Shown: positions 37,595 to 49,876 of the stretch, in pieces
Position numbering within the stretch: the stretch's first letter is position 1
How the letters are laid out: every line of letters starts with the position of its first letter
From: Mya arenaria
Lineage: Eukaryota; Mollusca; Bivalvia; Myida; Myidae
Reading direction: 5' to 3'
Length of the DNA: 64,000 nucleotides
Assembly (NCBI RefSeq): GCF_026914265.1
Contig: NC_069132.1
Coordinates: forward strand, 32,544,932-32,608,931
The notes under the pieces: generated by a model
Told to the model about the DNA's origin: nothing
Database searches by the model: none
What the model saw: the letters and a program-made list of their open reading frames with translations, nothing else
Translations under genes and position numbers: made by a program

Positions 37595-38440
37595 GAAGAT
37601 GTAGTCTACCTCGGCACATTATATTTCTAGGAATGACTACAGTTGCCATTTGCAATGATTCAGAACTGTAGCATTTGCCATTATGACTACAGTGTTGACT
37701 TTATTTTGCCATTATTTGTTTTTGTGAAAGTTTTGGTTTTACATTATAATCATACATATGCATTTAACGGTTAGATGGAAAAAACTATTTATGTATATTC
37801 ATGTATTTCAGTGATGTGTACATTGTAGTTTGCTTGCATATTTGTCCACAGTATTATAAACAGTTGATATTTTAAAAAGACAGCTTCGATTTATTTCACT
37901 GATTTCTTTACCAGCATTAGTTTGGATGATATTTTGTTTAACACATTTATTTTGCTCATTTTTTTAATACCATGCCAAGTAGATTCCATGTTAGGCTTCA
38001 ATTTTAAAACCTACATGCCAGGCAGAGAAAACAACCCAAAACCAAGAAAAACATTTTCCTACATTTAACTATTTTAAGATATAAATGTACAGTATACAAA
38101 AGATGCTTATGTACAGCAAACGCTCATATACAGCAAGCGTTTTATAAATGAAGATTTTTTACGTATTTGAATTTTTGAAAAGTTTTTGTTTTTGGTTACG
38201 GAGGGCTAAAGCTTATCAGCCAGATTATGCTCAATTAGATTCAATTTGGCAGAGCCTAAGCTATATTCCAAACTTCATTTATATGTGCTTGTTTATTTAA
38301 TTCAAACACAAGTTTTCTAATAATGTATGTGTTGTTTCGTGCTGCCGCAGTGTTGAAATGTTCGAAAGGACCTTGCCACAATATCTGCAGATCTGAGGTT
38401 GTCGACTCTCCATCTAAAAGATAAACTATACACATTAACA

Positions 38441-38446
38441 AATAAA
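38441..38446 (+). terminator. Candidate polyadenylation signal of DHTKD1
   Basis: AATAAA lies about 850 bases after the DHTKD1 stop and is the first clear canonical hexamer I found there. This would imply a 3' UTR of roughly 0.85 kb. Confidence 0.4.
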
Positions 38447-39761
38447 GTATTTGAAGCTTTATTCGCACTCTTATCAAAATTAGATTAAAAAAGTGTGGTC
38501 GTTCGCCTAAAATTCTCGAGTGTGGTCGTTCGCATAATTTAATATTGTACGATAACTTTCAAAAACATCATTTCGCCTTGAAAATGTATTGTAAATGGTA
38601 TATATTTACTGTTTATATAACTTTTTGTAAAGAACCATTGGAAAATAGCCGATTTATCATTGTTTTTTGCAAGATAAACAAAATGTGTTGTCGTCTGCAT
38701 CGCTGATTCCAAATTTGTTTTTGAATGTTCTCAAAAACTACAACAACAAGAATAACAGGACAGTTTACCACATGAAAGCGGAAATCATGTGGCGTACCAT
38801 GGGCTAGGTATTGTTTTAATTTGATTCAATTTAGTAAAGAAAATATACACAAACATACCTTTTGTTGTGTCAAGATCGCCGTGGTCGTACACATGTGTGG
38901 TGACGTCACAATTCTTGCTCCCTCACAGTGTGTAATGGTCAGTTTATATTTTGAGATTTATGAATATCTTTTTTTGTATTCTTATAGCTTGTTTTTGATA
39001 AAAAAAAGCATTTGTTAATGAAATAATTGCTGAAGATAAACATGTAAAAAAATGTTAATGATACATGTTACAAGATGAAGTGTATAAATAGAACTGTGAT
39101 AATTTATAGTTGTAAAATAAAGTGTGAAAAAAAGAGGTTTTGTTACTTTCAAATTTTGGCATTTCAACATCTCTCTGATATGTACTTTTAAAACAATGCT
39201 ACTTAATAAGACATGTACCATCAGAAGGGAATGGGCAAGAATAAATACTTATGATATCTGTTCATATTGCAAGTCAGTAAATTACATGTTTTTTTCTAAC
39301 GCTTTGAGTCAATTTTAATTTTAGAGTTTTTAAGGCTTAAAAAAAACAATAACATTTTATGATTGTGATTTAACCCCCTTCCTTTTTTGGTACACTGTAT
39401 TATGTGGCCTTTTCCCCATTTATAAAGGTACTTGTCCGTTCTGGAGTGGTCTGGCTTAATTAGAACTTGGAGTAGGATTTGTTATTGGTCCAAGATTAGA
39501 ACAAACACATTATACGAACTGTCCCCTTGAACCTTACTTTAATACTTTCATAATATATTTTCTGTCCTTTTCATTTATTTTCTTGAAATATTACTTGTGT
39601 GCACTTATTCTATAATGTATTTTCAAGCTACACACATGTACAAGTGGGATGTGAAACGAGTGTTACCAGTGTTGACACATTGGTCTGCAATATAATTTAG
39701 TAGGGCGTAACCTGGTAGTTTACATGTCATATGTTTTCGCGAAAATTGTCAACTATTATTT

Positions 39762-40096
39762 CATTCGGAACTCCTCGGCCATTTTATCGAAAACAACCTC
39801 GGATGTATGCCGGTACATCTGTTGAAGTAGTTCGTAAAATTTTGAATTATATCATTAGTTAAATGTAGTGTTTTAGAGTTGTATTTATTGATCTAAGTTT
39901 AAATTTATTGTCATTGAATTGTATTATAGCAAACATAATGAAGAATTCCAAGAGTTAAGTCACAAAGTTTAACTGCTAAATAAAATTACTACGCGATCTA
40001 CTTGCAGCGGACTTAAACGTACCACTTTTTGAGTGTGTAAACCATCCATATACATCCGAGGTTGTTTTCGATAAAATGGCCGAGGAGCTCCGAATG
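39762..40096. mobile_element. MULE-like MITE with 47-bp TIRs and 9-bp target duplication
   Basis: The terminal repeats starting CATTCGGARCTCCTCGGCCA differ at about one base in 47. CTATTATTT flanks both sides (39753-39761 and 40097-40105). Long TIRs with a 9-bp duplication fit the Mutator superfamily. A similar right end occurs at 748-783. Confidence 0.85.
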
Positions 40097-40628
40097 CTAT
40101 TATTTTTTTCCAGATGTATTATTTCATTTCGTTGGAAAAGAGAAATAAGGCAATTGGAGAACTTCACTTGTTATCATTTTTCAATTCATTGAATTGGTAA
40201 AATTCATTTGCCGACGCTTTGTCATTTTTTCAAAAGCTTAACAACAAATTCAATAATTTGTTTTCATCAAAAACTTACTTAACTGGGGATTTTTGCCCTA
40301 TTATAAGCACCGCATTAATTGTTTTGATTGATTAATGGACTTAATTCCTTGCCGTTTTACTGTTTACATCAGAAGTGAACACGAAATTCCAAGGGATAGT
40401 ATGCTTACTGACTAAATTTGTAAACAGCCTGATAAAGGTCAGAAACCAAATCAAACTTTTGTCTCAATGGCCTGGAAATGTCTGAGATTATTTTTCTGTA
40501 AAAATCTAGGTAGAATACAAATGAAAAAGCAGAATACAAAAGAGTTATTTTTAAGAATGACTACTATTAAAACTGTCAGAATAACTCTTGAAATGTTTGT
40601 GTTCCATGCATATACACCAATTCTAAGC

Positions 40629-41986
40629 ACACTCTTAACTTAGATTGATAACATATTCTTCAAACACTACACTTACTTTTTAAAGCTGAAATTTTCGTCC
40701 AACACTGTGGACATCATCAGAGCAACTGGCCTGACTATCGCTCACTCGCAGCTCTGACGCTCGGGACTTCCCGCCGAATTTCCGTAATCCGGCGAAAAGT
40801 GGGTTGTAAATCCCAGTAGATGACATATTAGAGAAGATTCAGAGAGGACAACTACAGAACCTCACTGACCACCTCAACACTGTAGACGTTACCAATAACA
40901 TCAAGTTCACCCACGAAGAAGAAAGCAACGGGGCCATTCCATTCTTGGATACTCTCATCACCAGGAAGGAAGATGGTAGTATCAAACTGCTAGTATATAG
41001 AAAGAAAACCCACACGGACCAATACCTGAATTTTTCATCCCACCACCCATTACAGCACAAGCTGAGCGTGGTCAGAACTCTATTAGACAGGTGCTACAAC
41101 CTCGTTACCAAAACTGAAGATAGAGATAAAGAGGAAGAACATGTAAAACAAGCTTTAGGCCAGTGTGGGTACCCTGATTGGACAATAAAGAGGGTTAAGA
41201 CCGAGATTTTGAAAAGAAAAAATGAAAACAAGGACAAGAAAAAAGTGAAACATACAGATAGAGACAATAAATCTAAAGGGATGGTGGTTATTCCGTATGT
41301 GAAATGGCTATCTGAAGCAGTGAGCCGGGTGTTTAATAAACATCGAGTCGCCACGGCCATGCGCCCACATCAGACACTACGCAACATCTTAGTGCACCCC
41401 AAGGACAAACAGGAAACAACAGAGAAAGCAGAAGTAATTTACAAAATACCTTGTAAAAATTGTGATAAAGTCTACGTGGGAGAATCGGGGCGAAAATTTG
41501 GAATAAGACTGAATGAACACAAAAAAGATTGTGAAACACACTCAAATAAGGCATTTACTAGATCAACTAGAAAACAATCAGAATCGACAATAGAAAAAAG
41601 TGCAATCACAGATCACCAGAACATAAATAATCATGAAATAGACTGGGAGGGGGCACGCGTAATAGAGAGAGAATCAGACTGGAGAGTGCGAAAAACGAAG
41701 GAGGCTATCTGCATCAAAACTGAGGGGGCAGTTATGAACCGGGACGAGGGGGCCTTCCTTTCTGGGATTTACAACCCACTTTTCGCCGGATTACGGAAAT
41801 TCGGCGGGAAGTCCCGAGCGTCAGAGCTGCGAGTGAGCGATAGTCAGGCCAGTTGCTCTGATGATGTCCACAGTGTTGGACGAAAATTTCAGCTTTAAAA
41901 AGTAAGTGTAGTGTTTGAAGAATATGTTATCAATCTATTGGATTTACCTACACAATGAACTCATTCAAGAATACACTCTTAACTTA
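40629..41986 (+). mobile_element. Penelope-like element, 5'-truncated, with perfect inverted arms and target duplication
   Basis: Arms at 40641-40816 and 41762-41937 are 176-bp perfect inverted copies as far as I can read. ACACTCTTAACTTA occurs at 40629-40642 and again at 41973-41986, a plausible 14-bp target duplication. About 35 bases lie between the right arm and the duplication, as in the tail extension of Penelope-type pseudo-LTRs. The enclosed frame encodes the end of a reverse transcriptase and a GIY-YIG endonuclease. Confidence 0.85.
40810..41898 (+). pseudogene. Penelope-like RT C-terminus plus GIY-YIG endonuclease (truncated ORF)
   Basis: The frame is open from the inner edge of the left arm to a stop at 41896-41898 inside the right arm. 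It has no natural start, because the polymerase core is missing upstream. FLDTLITRKEDGSIKLLVYR followed by KTHTDQYLNFSSHHPLQHK is typical of the reverse-transcriptase end in Penelope-like elements. YKIPCKNCDKVYVGESGR with a downstream EH is the GIY-YIG-type nuclease core with its upstream CxxC-like pair. By family knowledge the complete protein performs target-primed integration; this copy cannot, for lack of the RT palm. Confidence 0.85.
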
Positions 41987-43002
41987 TCCATCATCTCCAG
42001 CAGGCTCCATTAGTATAAAAGAATTATAATCCATCTGGCAGTTGCTGGGTATATAATCAGAACGTCCTAGGGAAAGTGAGCGTGCCTCTCAGCCCCTTTT
42101 TATGCAACATTTGTAATTTTTCCACACAAATAATGCAGGGACTTGGCCTTGACAGAATATCAATAATGAATATAATAAAATGAATTAAATTTTATTGTTG
42201 AAATATTTTTACGTCCCAAATCAATGTATGGTTGAGAAAACATAAAACCACATCGATTAAAAGTTCATAGTACATTCTCATTAATACCTAACACCAGGAT
42301 TATGAGTGTCTTAATTGAGGAATTTGGCAAAAATGTCTGGAAAAAATATGCAAGAACAGCCATTTTAAGTCATTCTTAATATACAACAATGACTTGTTTC
42401 TTTGTGATGATTGCTGTCAATAAAATTATGAATTATATTTGCAGTTTTGTAACCAGGAAGTGATTTAAACAAATCTGAGTTTTATTTATCTCTGATAAAA
42501 TATCTTCAAAGTAAATGCTCAACTATGTAATACATGAAAAAAATGTTGCAAAGGATGTTTGTTTTACCATTGCAAAATATTAAACCGCAAAAAATATTAA
42601 AAAATATATTTTGAAACACTTAAATTGTTACCCTTTCCAATTAAGCCCTTTTTAAATTTAGTATTGTGGCAGGCCCCTAGAGGGACTCACTCAGTCAAGA
42701 AAACTGACAAGAAAACCACTCACCCACAAGGACTCTTATATAAGCTAGGGATAATTTAACCTTTCAGCCTTTTTTAGCTCAACTATTGGAAGACTATGGA
42801 GAGCTATATACTACTCACCATGGTGTCGGCTTCGGCTTCACACCTTTGTTAAGGTTTTGCATGTAAGCACCTTTATCTCAGTAAATACATCATTTATTGC
42901 ATTGAAACTTTGGACATGTATTCCCAACTATCAAACCTACTAAATTAATGAAATTAGATGACACTTATTTGAATATAATGCAAATAATTATTATTGCCTT
43001 TA

Positions 43003-44241
43003 GGCCACACCAAATTGATATTTCGTTTCACGGATTTACCGCTCCTATTTTTTGGAAAATGTAAAAAAAAGCCTTTATTTTTATTTTTTTGTGCCCCCGC
43101 ACCTCCATTTTGATCGCCAAGCAGTTTTTTAACAGGTAATAATTTATTAAAAGGCTAAAAATAATCAAGTATAATTTTTCTACACTAGTTTTCGTGTTTG
43201 TATAAAGGGAAGTTACCGATGCGTAGTGTTTTTATACTGTATATCGATCGGTTTAGCATAAGTTTATCACCTTATATTTTGTTTTTATTTGCAGCATAAT
43301 CCAGAATTGTAATGCACTTGTCAATTGTAACCACTGCCCCGCCCACCCCTCACCCTTGTTCAAAGGGTATACCGGGGACAGCAGAGGCAATGTTTTTACC
43401 TTTCAGGTGGCCCCGCAGTGCCTAGTGAATGTGGTTTTGTCTTCATATTGAAAATAGTCGGGAATTGGCCTCATATTATTACACAGGTATTCAGGGTTGC
43501 GGGGCCATTTGGCAGGGATTTTACCAGCAGTGTGTCCCTGCAGGTCGGGTATTTTATCAGGGTTTTGAGAGACCGGAGGACAAAGGGGGGGGGGGGCATA
43601 TACAATTGGCTGGTGCATAAAAACATCTAAATAATAAAAAAAAAGTACTCTGAAAAATACTCTTGTTCTTTTTGTTTAAATAAGCACATGTCATTGCATT
43701 TTCTGTGATAATCAAAAAATTTAGTCTATGTTATATGGAGTGTGATGTTTGATGATGCCTGTGTAAGTGATCTTTTTTTACAAATCCAAAATCAATCCTA
43801 AGTTATGTCTAAATACAGTTGCATATGATGTAAAACTGATTCAGGTAGATTTATATAAGTCGTTTCAAACTTTTTACTAAAAGCAGGGTTATTTATTATT
43901 ATGAATGATTGTCATATTAAAGTATGTTTTAATTATATAAGAAATTAGATTTATCCATATAATGTTTGTACTAAACACGGATGAATAAATAGTATGTATT
44001 CCGACATTTTCCCAATGTCCATTAGAGGTTCAGTTCAAGATGGCATTAAAATGGGTTTAAGGGCAATAATTTTGAACAATCTTTCTTATTTATATTGAAT
44101 ATAAGGGAAAATATATTTTTCGCTCTTCGCTCGCTTCGGTTTTTATGAAAACTGACAAAAAATTATTTTATTTTTTTCGCTCGCTTGCTCCAATTTTTTT
44201 TGGCAAAAATCTGAGGAAATAAACATTAATTTGGTGTGGCC
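43003..44241. mobile_element. Harbinger-like non-autonomous element inserted in array A
   Basis: The termini GGCCACACCAAATTGAT and ATTAATTTGGTGTGGCC are inverted. TTA flanks both sides, and the uninterrupted array units show the empty site with a single TTA. The 3-bp TTA duplication and GG-starting TIR fit PIF/Harbinger. No transposase frame is present. Confidence 0.8.
43311..43620. mobile_element. GC-rich MITE nested in the Harbinger-like element, copy 1
   Basis: The ends ATGCACTTGTCAATTGTAAC and ACAATTGGCTGGTGCATAA are inverted and adjoin C-rich and G-rich runs. It is related to 59099-59430. Confidence 0.75.
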
Positions 44242-45589
44242 TTATTATTTGACTTAGAAATTCTGATTAAGGTTTTGCATGTATGCACACATAGGTTAAT
44301 ATCTCAGCAACTACTTGATTTATTGCATTGAGACTTTATACAATGGTACTCAACCATCCAACCTACTTAATTAAACAAGTTAGATAACTTTAGTTTGCAT
44401 TTATTGCAAATAATTGCCCTTTATTATTCAACTTGGAAATTCTGGTCAAGGTTTTGCATGTAAGCACACATAGGTTAATATTTCAGCAACTACTTGATGT
44501 ATTGCATTGAGACTTTATACAATCGTACTCAACCATTCAACCTACTTAATTATCTAGTTATTTTACTCTAGTTTGCATTTAATGCAAATAACTGCCATTT
44601 ATTAATCAACTTAGAAATTCTGGTTAAGGTTTTGCATGTTAGCACACATAGGTTAATATCTCATCAACTACTTGAGGTATTGCATTGAGACTCGATACAA
44701 TGGTACTCAACCATCCAACCTACTTAATAAACCAAGATAGATAACTCTAGTTTGCATTTAATGCAAATAATTGCCCTTTATTATTTTCGATTTAGAAATT
44801 CTGGTTAAGGTTTTGCATGTAAGCACACATAGTATAATATCTCAGCAAATACATCATGTATTGCATTGGAACTTTATACACAGGCTTCCAACCATTCAAC
44901 CTTCCAAGTCAGATTACTCTATCTTGCATATTATATCATTTTTGCCCTTTTATGATGCGACTTAGAAATTCTGGTTAAGGTTTTGCATGTTACTTGATGT
45001 ATTGCATTGAGACTTTATACAATGGTACTCATCTACCCAACCTTCTTAATTAATCAAGTTAGATAACTTTGTCTTGCATATAATATAAATTTTGCTCCTT
45101 TACTATTTGACTTTGAAATTCTGGTCAAGAATTTGCATGGGAGCACATATAGGTTAATATCTCACCAACTACTTGATTTATTTAATAGAGTTTAAAAACA
45201 GTGATCCATGCATGTTTCGCCAAAACTTTTCAATCCTAACACTGAAAAGCGGCGGAATAGTCTAGAAAGCTGTCTCTATTACAGCTCTTCTTGAAAAGCG
45301 TTATTAAGACTTATACTGCAAAGACAATATTTGAACATATATCAATATTTGTTAAAGAGTTCCAGCCGTCATCAGGGTTTCAACACTCCTAATGATTTGC
45401 CACACTTTATTTTCGTTATAAAAAAATGCATTTAACAAATCATGAACGAATCGCTGTAATGCTTTCTATTTTGAATTATGTTTAATGACTTGTAATTAAT
45501 GATTGACAATCACTGTTTTTATTAAGTCTTGATTTTTTTACAGATTTGAATTCCAGTCATTCAATCAGTGACCCATCCCAGCTGTCAAA

Positions 45590-48500
45590 ATGTCACAGAT
45601 GAACTCCATACTTGCTGGAATGCAAACTACATTGCAGTATGATCACTTCAAGGGTGTATTGTATCCTCTGGATTTTGGGGACTATTCTTCAACTAAACCT
45701 CAAACATTCAAATCATTGGTAGAGATTGTGGCAGATTTCGTTGTAAAAGACTCTACTATGACTCTTCATGCATTAGAAATGATGCCACAGGAAATAATCA
45801 CAGTGTTAATGCAGCAAGCCCTGGAGGGTAATCGAGACAGAGCGGTTGATGTTTTACTCACAAAATGGCCTCTGACCACATTGAATTTAAATAAATTTGC
45901 TCCAAACATTTTCAATAATTTGAGCATACTCCACAGTCATTTAGAACTGACAAAGACAGCGAAGCAAGGACTGAGGTACACTACCTGCATTGCCCATAAT
46001 TTTCTGGAGACGTTAAAGCGGAAGTGTGATACAAGGTTGAAATATGTTGATATTTCTGGCTACCCAACTGGTAAGTGTACACCATGAGGAATTAAATGTT
46101 GTATGATATCCATATATTGTTAAGCTTCAAGCATGAAAACTTATTTTGAGTAAATTGATAATGATTCTAATATAGAGGATATACTACAGGTATCATGTGG
46201 AGTTTTGTATGTAAATAAATATCCATCAACACTGTGTTTGTTTATGTCATTACAAATTAAACTAGCATTGAAAAGCAACTGTTATAAAAAAATATACTTG
46301 AGTATAAAACTCCGTGTGTGTATACCACAGGATAAATTGTGTCATAAATGCTACATGGGAAGGTAATATTTTGCTTCGGATGAAGACTTTAAACAAAGAT
46401 AACTTCACAATTTTTTCACCATTTTAATGAAACATAGCGCACTATACGCCGCTTAAGGAGCCCCGTCTTTGGTCTTTTACCAGAGTTTTATTTAGAGTTT
46501 AGTTTCTCAAAACACTTTGACAAACCTTTTCTTAATACGGCCATCTGACCGAGCACTGTCAAAACATTATTTTGGAAACAGGTTTGTCAAAGTGTTTGAT
46601 AAAACTAATCACCTTATCAAACTCCGGTAATAAAACATGGGCGGGGCTCCTTAAGCGGCATAGACTGCCCTTGCTTTGTCTTAATTTAAAATGGTGTAGT
46701 AAAAGAAAAAGTTATCTTTGTTTAAAGTGTTCATTTTAAACAAAATGTTGCCTTCCCACGTAGCATATATGACGTCATTTATCACATGGTATACACAAAC
46801 TGAAACTTACCAATAGAGATTCAAATACTTGTTACCAAACTTGTTCTTACTTAAGAATTTCCACCTTCACAGGTGTTTAAGGGTCTGCTTATTGCCTCTC
46901 ATTTGATACACGATCCTTGCGTCAGCTTTTGCGTTGATAATGTTTCAGCCAATGAGGTTGTTTTCTAAGTCAGTTAGATGACCTGAAGTAATATCTTATT
47001 GGTTAAGAAGGCTCGTTCGCTACACTCACTCCACCCATTTTTAATCATTATTTACTTTATTCCATCTAACTATTACATCAAGTATTGTTATATGTTAGCC
47101 AAGATTGTTGATGTGTTTTTTGCTGTAGCCGAGGTGATAACGTACTACCTGGCGACCCACTGTATGTTAGCCCACAATGAGGCAAGGCAGAATATGATGA
47201 TACGGAAATATGAAGAGGCCATAAAACTACTGCCTGAAGAGGAGTCAAATGGAAAACTAGAGAGGTTCACTACTGACCAGTCACTACCGGATGACCACTG
47301 TATGTATACTGTATAAACAGAAGGATAAGCCCATTAAACAAATCTGAACATTCCAGGTGTCAGGCTTTCATGAGAGTTGTCTGGAACTCATCATATATCA
47401 GAGATAAAGATGGAGGGATACTTTGGACAAGAAGTATCCTCAAAATGAAAAAAATAAACTTATTAAAGCGTTATCAAATAACAGCTCACTTGATATTTAA
47501 AACTTAAATTGATTACATTTGTGGTCATGTTGTTTGAACTTAAATGAAGATTGCTTTTTCGCCTCAACTGATTGTTTGCATGGTTTTTAAGAAATGTTAT
47601 ATTTTCTCACAGTACCGGTAATTTAAAAAAGGACAGCCCTGCAAAATGGAAACATGTGGGTTATGATCATTCTTAGTTCTTGAGGGAGTAGCCCCCTCCC
47701 CCCTTTTTTACCAAATACTCCATTATCAGCCCAATTATTGTATCTATGATTGTATGTCATTATTTTAGTCTTGGTTTGTCAAAAGATACATGTATTTATA
47801 TATTTCACATCACATGTTGCAGTTGCTGTGAAGTTGGATGTGTTTATCAGCTCAGAAGCCGCCCTGTATGAGCTATGTAAGGCGCTCAAGGTGTCTGGAT
47901 TCCGAGAGAGCACCCTGCGGCTCATTGTCAACAAGCTGGACGCCACATGCCTTGGTTCTGGCAAGATCGACATTCTCCTGGAACAAATCAACCCAGAGGT
48001 AAATCACACAATAAATAATGTACAGCCTTATTTAGAGCTATACTCCAAAAGTTTGATTATGTGGTACTGGCTTAAAAAGTATATGCAGTCAGTCTGGAGG
48101 AATTCCTAACTCATTGTATTTTTCACCCTTTTGGGGGTAGTGCCAGGCCTTTCTGATTGGAAAAAAAGTGTCATTTTTTGTGAGAAATTAACGAGAATGC
48201 TTTAGAAATAAATAAAAAAAGACAATAGAGTGAGATAAATGTTTCTGTGAGTTTACAAAAAATTTCATAAAAATGGTTTGGGGATCCAATTTTTTAATTA
48301 AGAAATATAAAAATATTGTTATTTTTTCGAAACATAAAATTATGAATTATGCTTTAATATTGGATTCGGCCCCAAATTGGTCTGAAAAAACACACTGCAA
48401 ATGAACCATACATTATATAACCACTTTGAGCTTCCTGACTAACCAAAATTGTATGCCCACACGTGTATACACTTGAGCTGTAGACATTAGGTCCAAGATT

Positions 48501-49821
48501 TGACACCAAATGTCACAAGTTTAGAAAAGTATGCAACCAGTCTGGGAATCAAACCAGGAACTTCCTGCTTGGAAGTCATGTGCTCTAAAACAAATGAGCT
48601 CATTGGTCCGTATTACTCGCAAACACTCTTGACAGGTGGAGCTCACTATCATGATGCATGTATTGAAGTCGTATCGAGTCAATAACTGAAAAATTATATT
48701 GTAATTTGTATATTTTAATTTGTTATAAGCTGTAACATGAATAATCAGCTACCTTTATAGGTTATATAAAGACATTTGCATTCAAGTACCAGACTACATT
48801 TATTTTACGAGTGCAAAATTTAAAATTAGAGATTTGTATATAAATTATTATTATTTTATGCCCATTGTGGTAAAAATGTCAGCAGAATGATAAGTAAACA
48901 AAATTTGTTAGTATAAACACAAAATTTCCATTCCACTTGATATAAAAGTTGTCATGCTTGATTAAGTCAGTAGTATTAAAGTAGTTTAAATTTTTACAAT
49001 TCATTTAATGCTTTTCAGTGTTGTACTTCTTGTTTGAAATTCTTCAGCATCTGCAGAGCCTAAGCCTGAAGTACAACTCCATCAGCAGCGGTGAGATGAT
49101 GAAGCTGTGTCCTCTGATAGGGCAGCTGACCAGAATCACAACGATAGACCTCTCCAGTAACATGATCAGTCTTATGGGAGACAACTCTGAATTATGTGAT
49201 AAACTTAGCGGCATGTTTACCTCCCTTGTGCATCTCATCAGGCTGGACCTGAGCAACAACATCTTGAGAGGAAAACTGAGGTCTATATTGACGTGTGTGG
49301 TTCTGCCGCTGCAGTATCTCGGAGTAGAGAATTGTGGACTGACTGCGGTGGATATCGCTTACCTGTCTTACTCACATCATTCCAACTCCATGCAAGAGCT
49401 TGCATTGAGTAACAACAACCTCAGACATTGTTCGTCAAGTTTCATTGCCTTATTAAGGAACCTTAAATCATGTGTTAAGCATTTAGAAATCGAAAACTGT
49501 AGCCTGACAGACCATCATACTGAAAGTCTTGCACAAAGTGTGCAGACGTTGATTGAGTTGGTGTACCTGAATCTTCGGTACAATGCGTTTACCAGAAGTA
49601 GTCTATGTCAGGTAGGTGTTTCAGCAGGATCGCTCAGCAAGCTGCAATATTTAAGAGTCTCGTACGCTACTGACTGTTATGACAGTGACCTTTTGGACGA
49701 CGAGCAGGAGGAATTGAAGAAAGAGTTTGTCAACCATCTTGGGGCGATTGTTTTCAACGAACAGAAGAAACTTGAACTCAGCGATAAAGTTCTCAATGTG
49801 GTATTCTCAGAACTGTTTTGA
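45590..49821 (+). CDS. LRRC14: Leucine-rich repeat-containing protein 14-like (LRRC14/PRAME-type), complete, 4 coding exons
   Basis: Coding exons: 45590-46070, 47129-47299, 47823-47998, 49048-49821, with phases 1, 1, 0 and a total of 533 residues (human LRRC14 is about 493). An acceptor at 45541-45543 shows that the first coding exon carries 46 bases of 5' UTR and that a non-coding exon lies further upstream. Residues 63-100 (MPQEII...LLTKWPLTTLNL) match the N-terminal helical segment of the family, and CDTRLKYVDISGYPTG matches the conserved RVLDMTG region. The C-terminal exon is a run of leucine-rich repeats (LQSLSLKYNSIS, LIRLDLSNNILRG, LVYLNLRYNAFT), ending near DCYDSD, the counterpart of DCYEG in human. 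For exon 4 the acceptor at 49046-49047 keeps the frame; an alternative at 49018 meets a stop. In vertebrates this family includes CUL2-Elongin substrate receptors and a negative regulator of NF-kB signalling; that role here is inference. Confidence 0.85.
46305..46803. mobile_element. Long fold-back MITE in LRRC14 intron 1
   Basis: The two halves are inverted: GTGTATACCACAGGATAAAT, ATGCTACATGGGAAGG, ACTTTAAACAAAGATAACTT and GCCGCTTAAGGAGCCCCG all recur reverse-complemented in the right half in mirror order. There is no ORF. Confidence 0.85.
48532..48610 (-). mobile_element. tRNA-Gly-like pseudogene or SINE head in LRRC14 intron 3
   Basis: The minus strand has a D-arm-like AGCTCATTTGTTTTAGAGC, an anticodon-loop-like CTTCCAA (TCC) and a T-arm CCTGGTTTGATTCCCAG with B-box consensus. 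Acceptor-stem pairing is imperfect. It is either a tRNA pseudogene or the head of a SINE. Confidence 0.5.
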
Positions 49822-49876
49822 AGTTTGTTTTATTTAAAAATATTCATCACAGCAGTTTTTTCTGAAGTTGATTTTT

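Larger units (their letters stand above)
42776..45294 (+). mobile_element. Hairpin-capped tandem-array element A (interrupted)
   Basis: It starts with AGCTC...GAGCT (42776-42805) and a short CGGCTT block, followed by about seven core units of 150-181 bases, each with TTAAGGTTTTGCATGTAAGC. Units begin near 42851, 44269, 44448, 44626, 44807, 44977 and 45127. It ends with stem AGCTGT/ACAGCT (45268-45286) followed by CTTCTTG. A separate transposon (43003-44241) interrupts the first unit. Confidence 0.7.

Noticed and set aside
49018..49047. Upstream acceptor for LRRC14 exon 4 at 49017-49018
   Set aside because: Joining exon 3 (phase 0) there reads into a stop; the acceptor at 49046-49047 keeps the frame and the LRR pattern.
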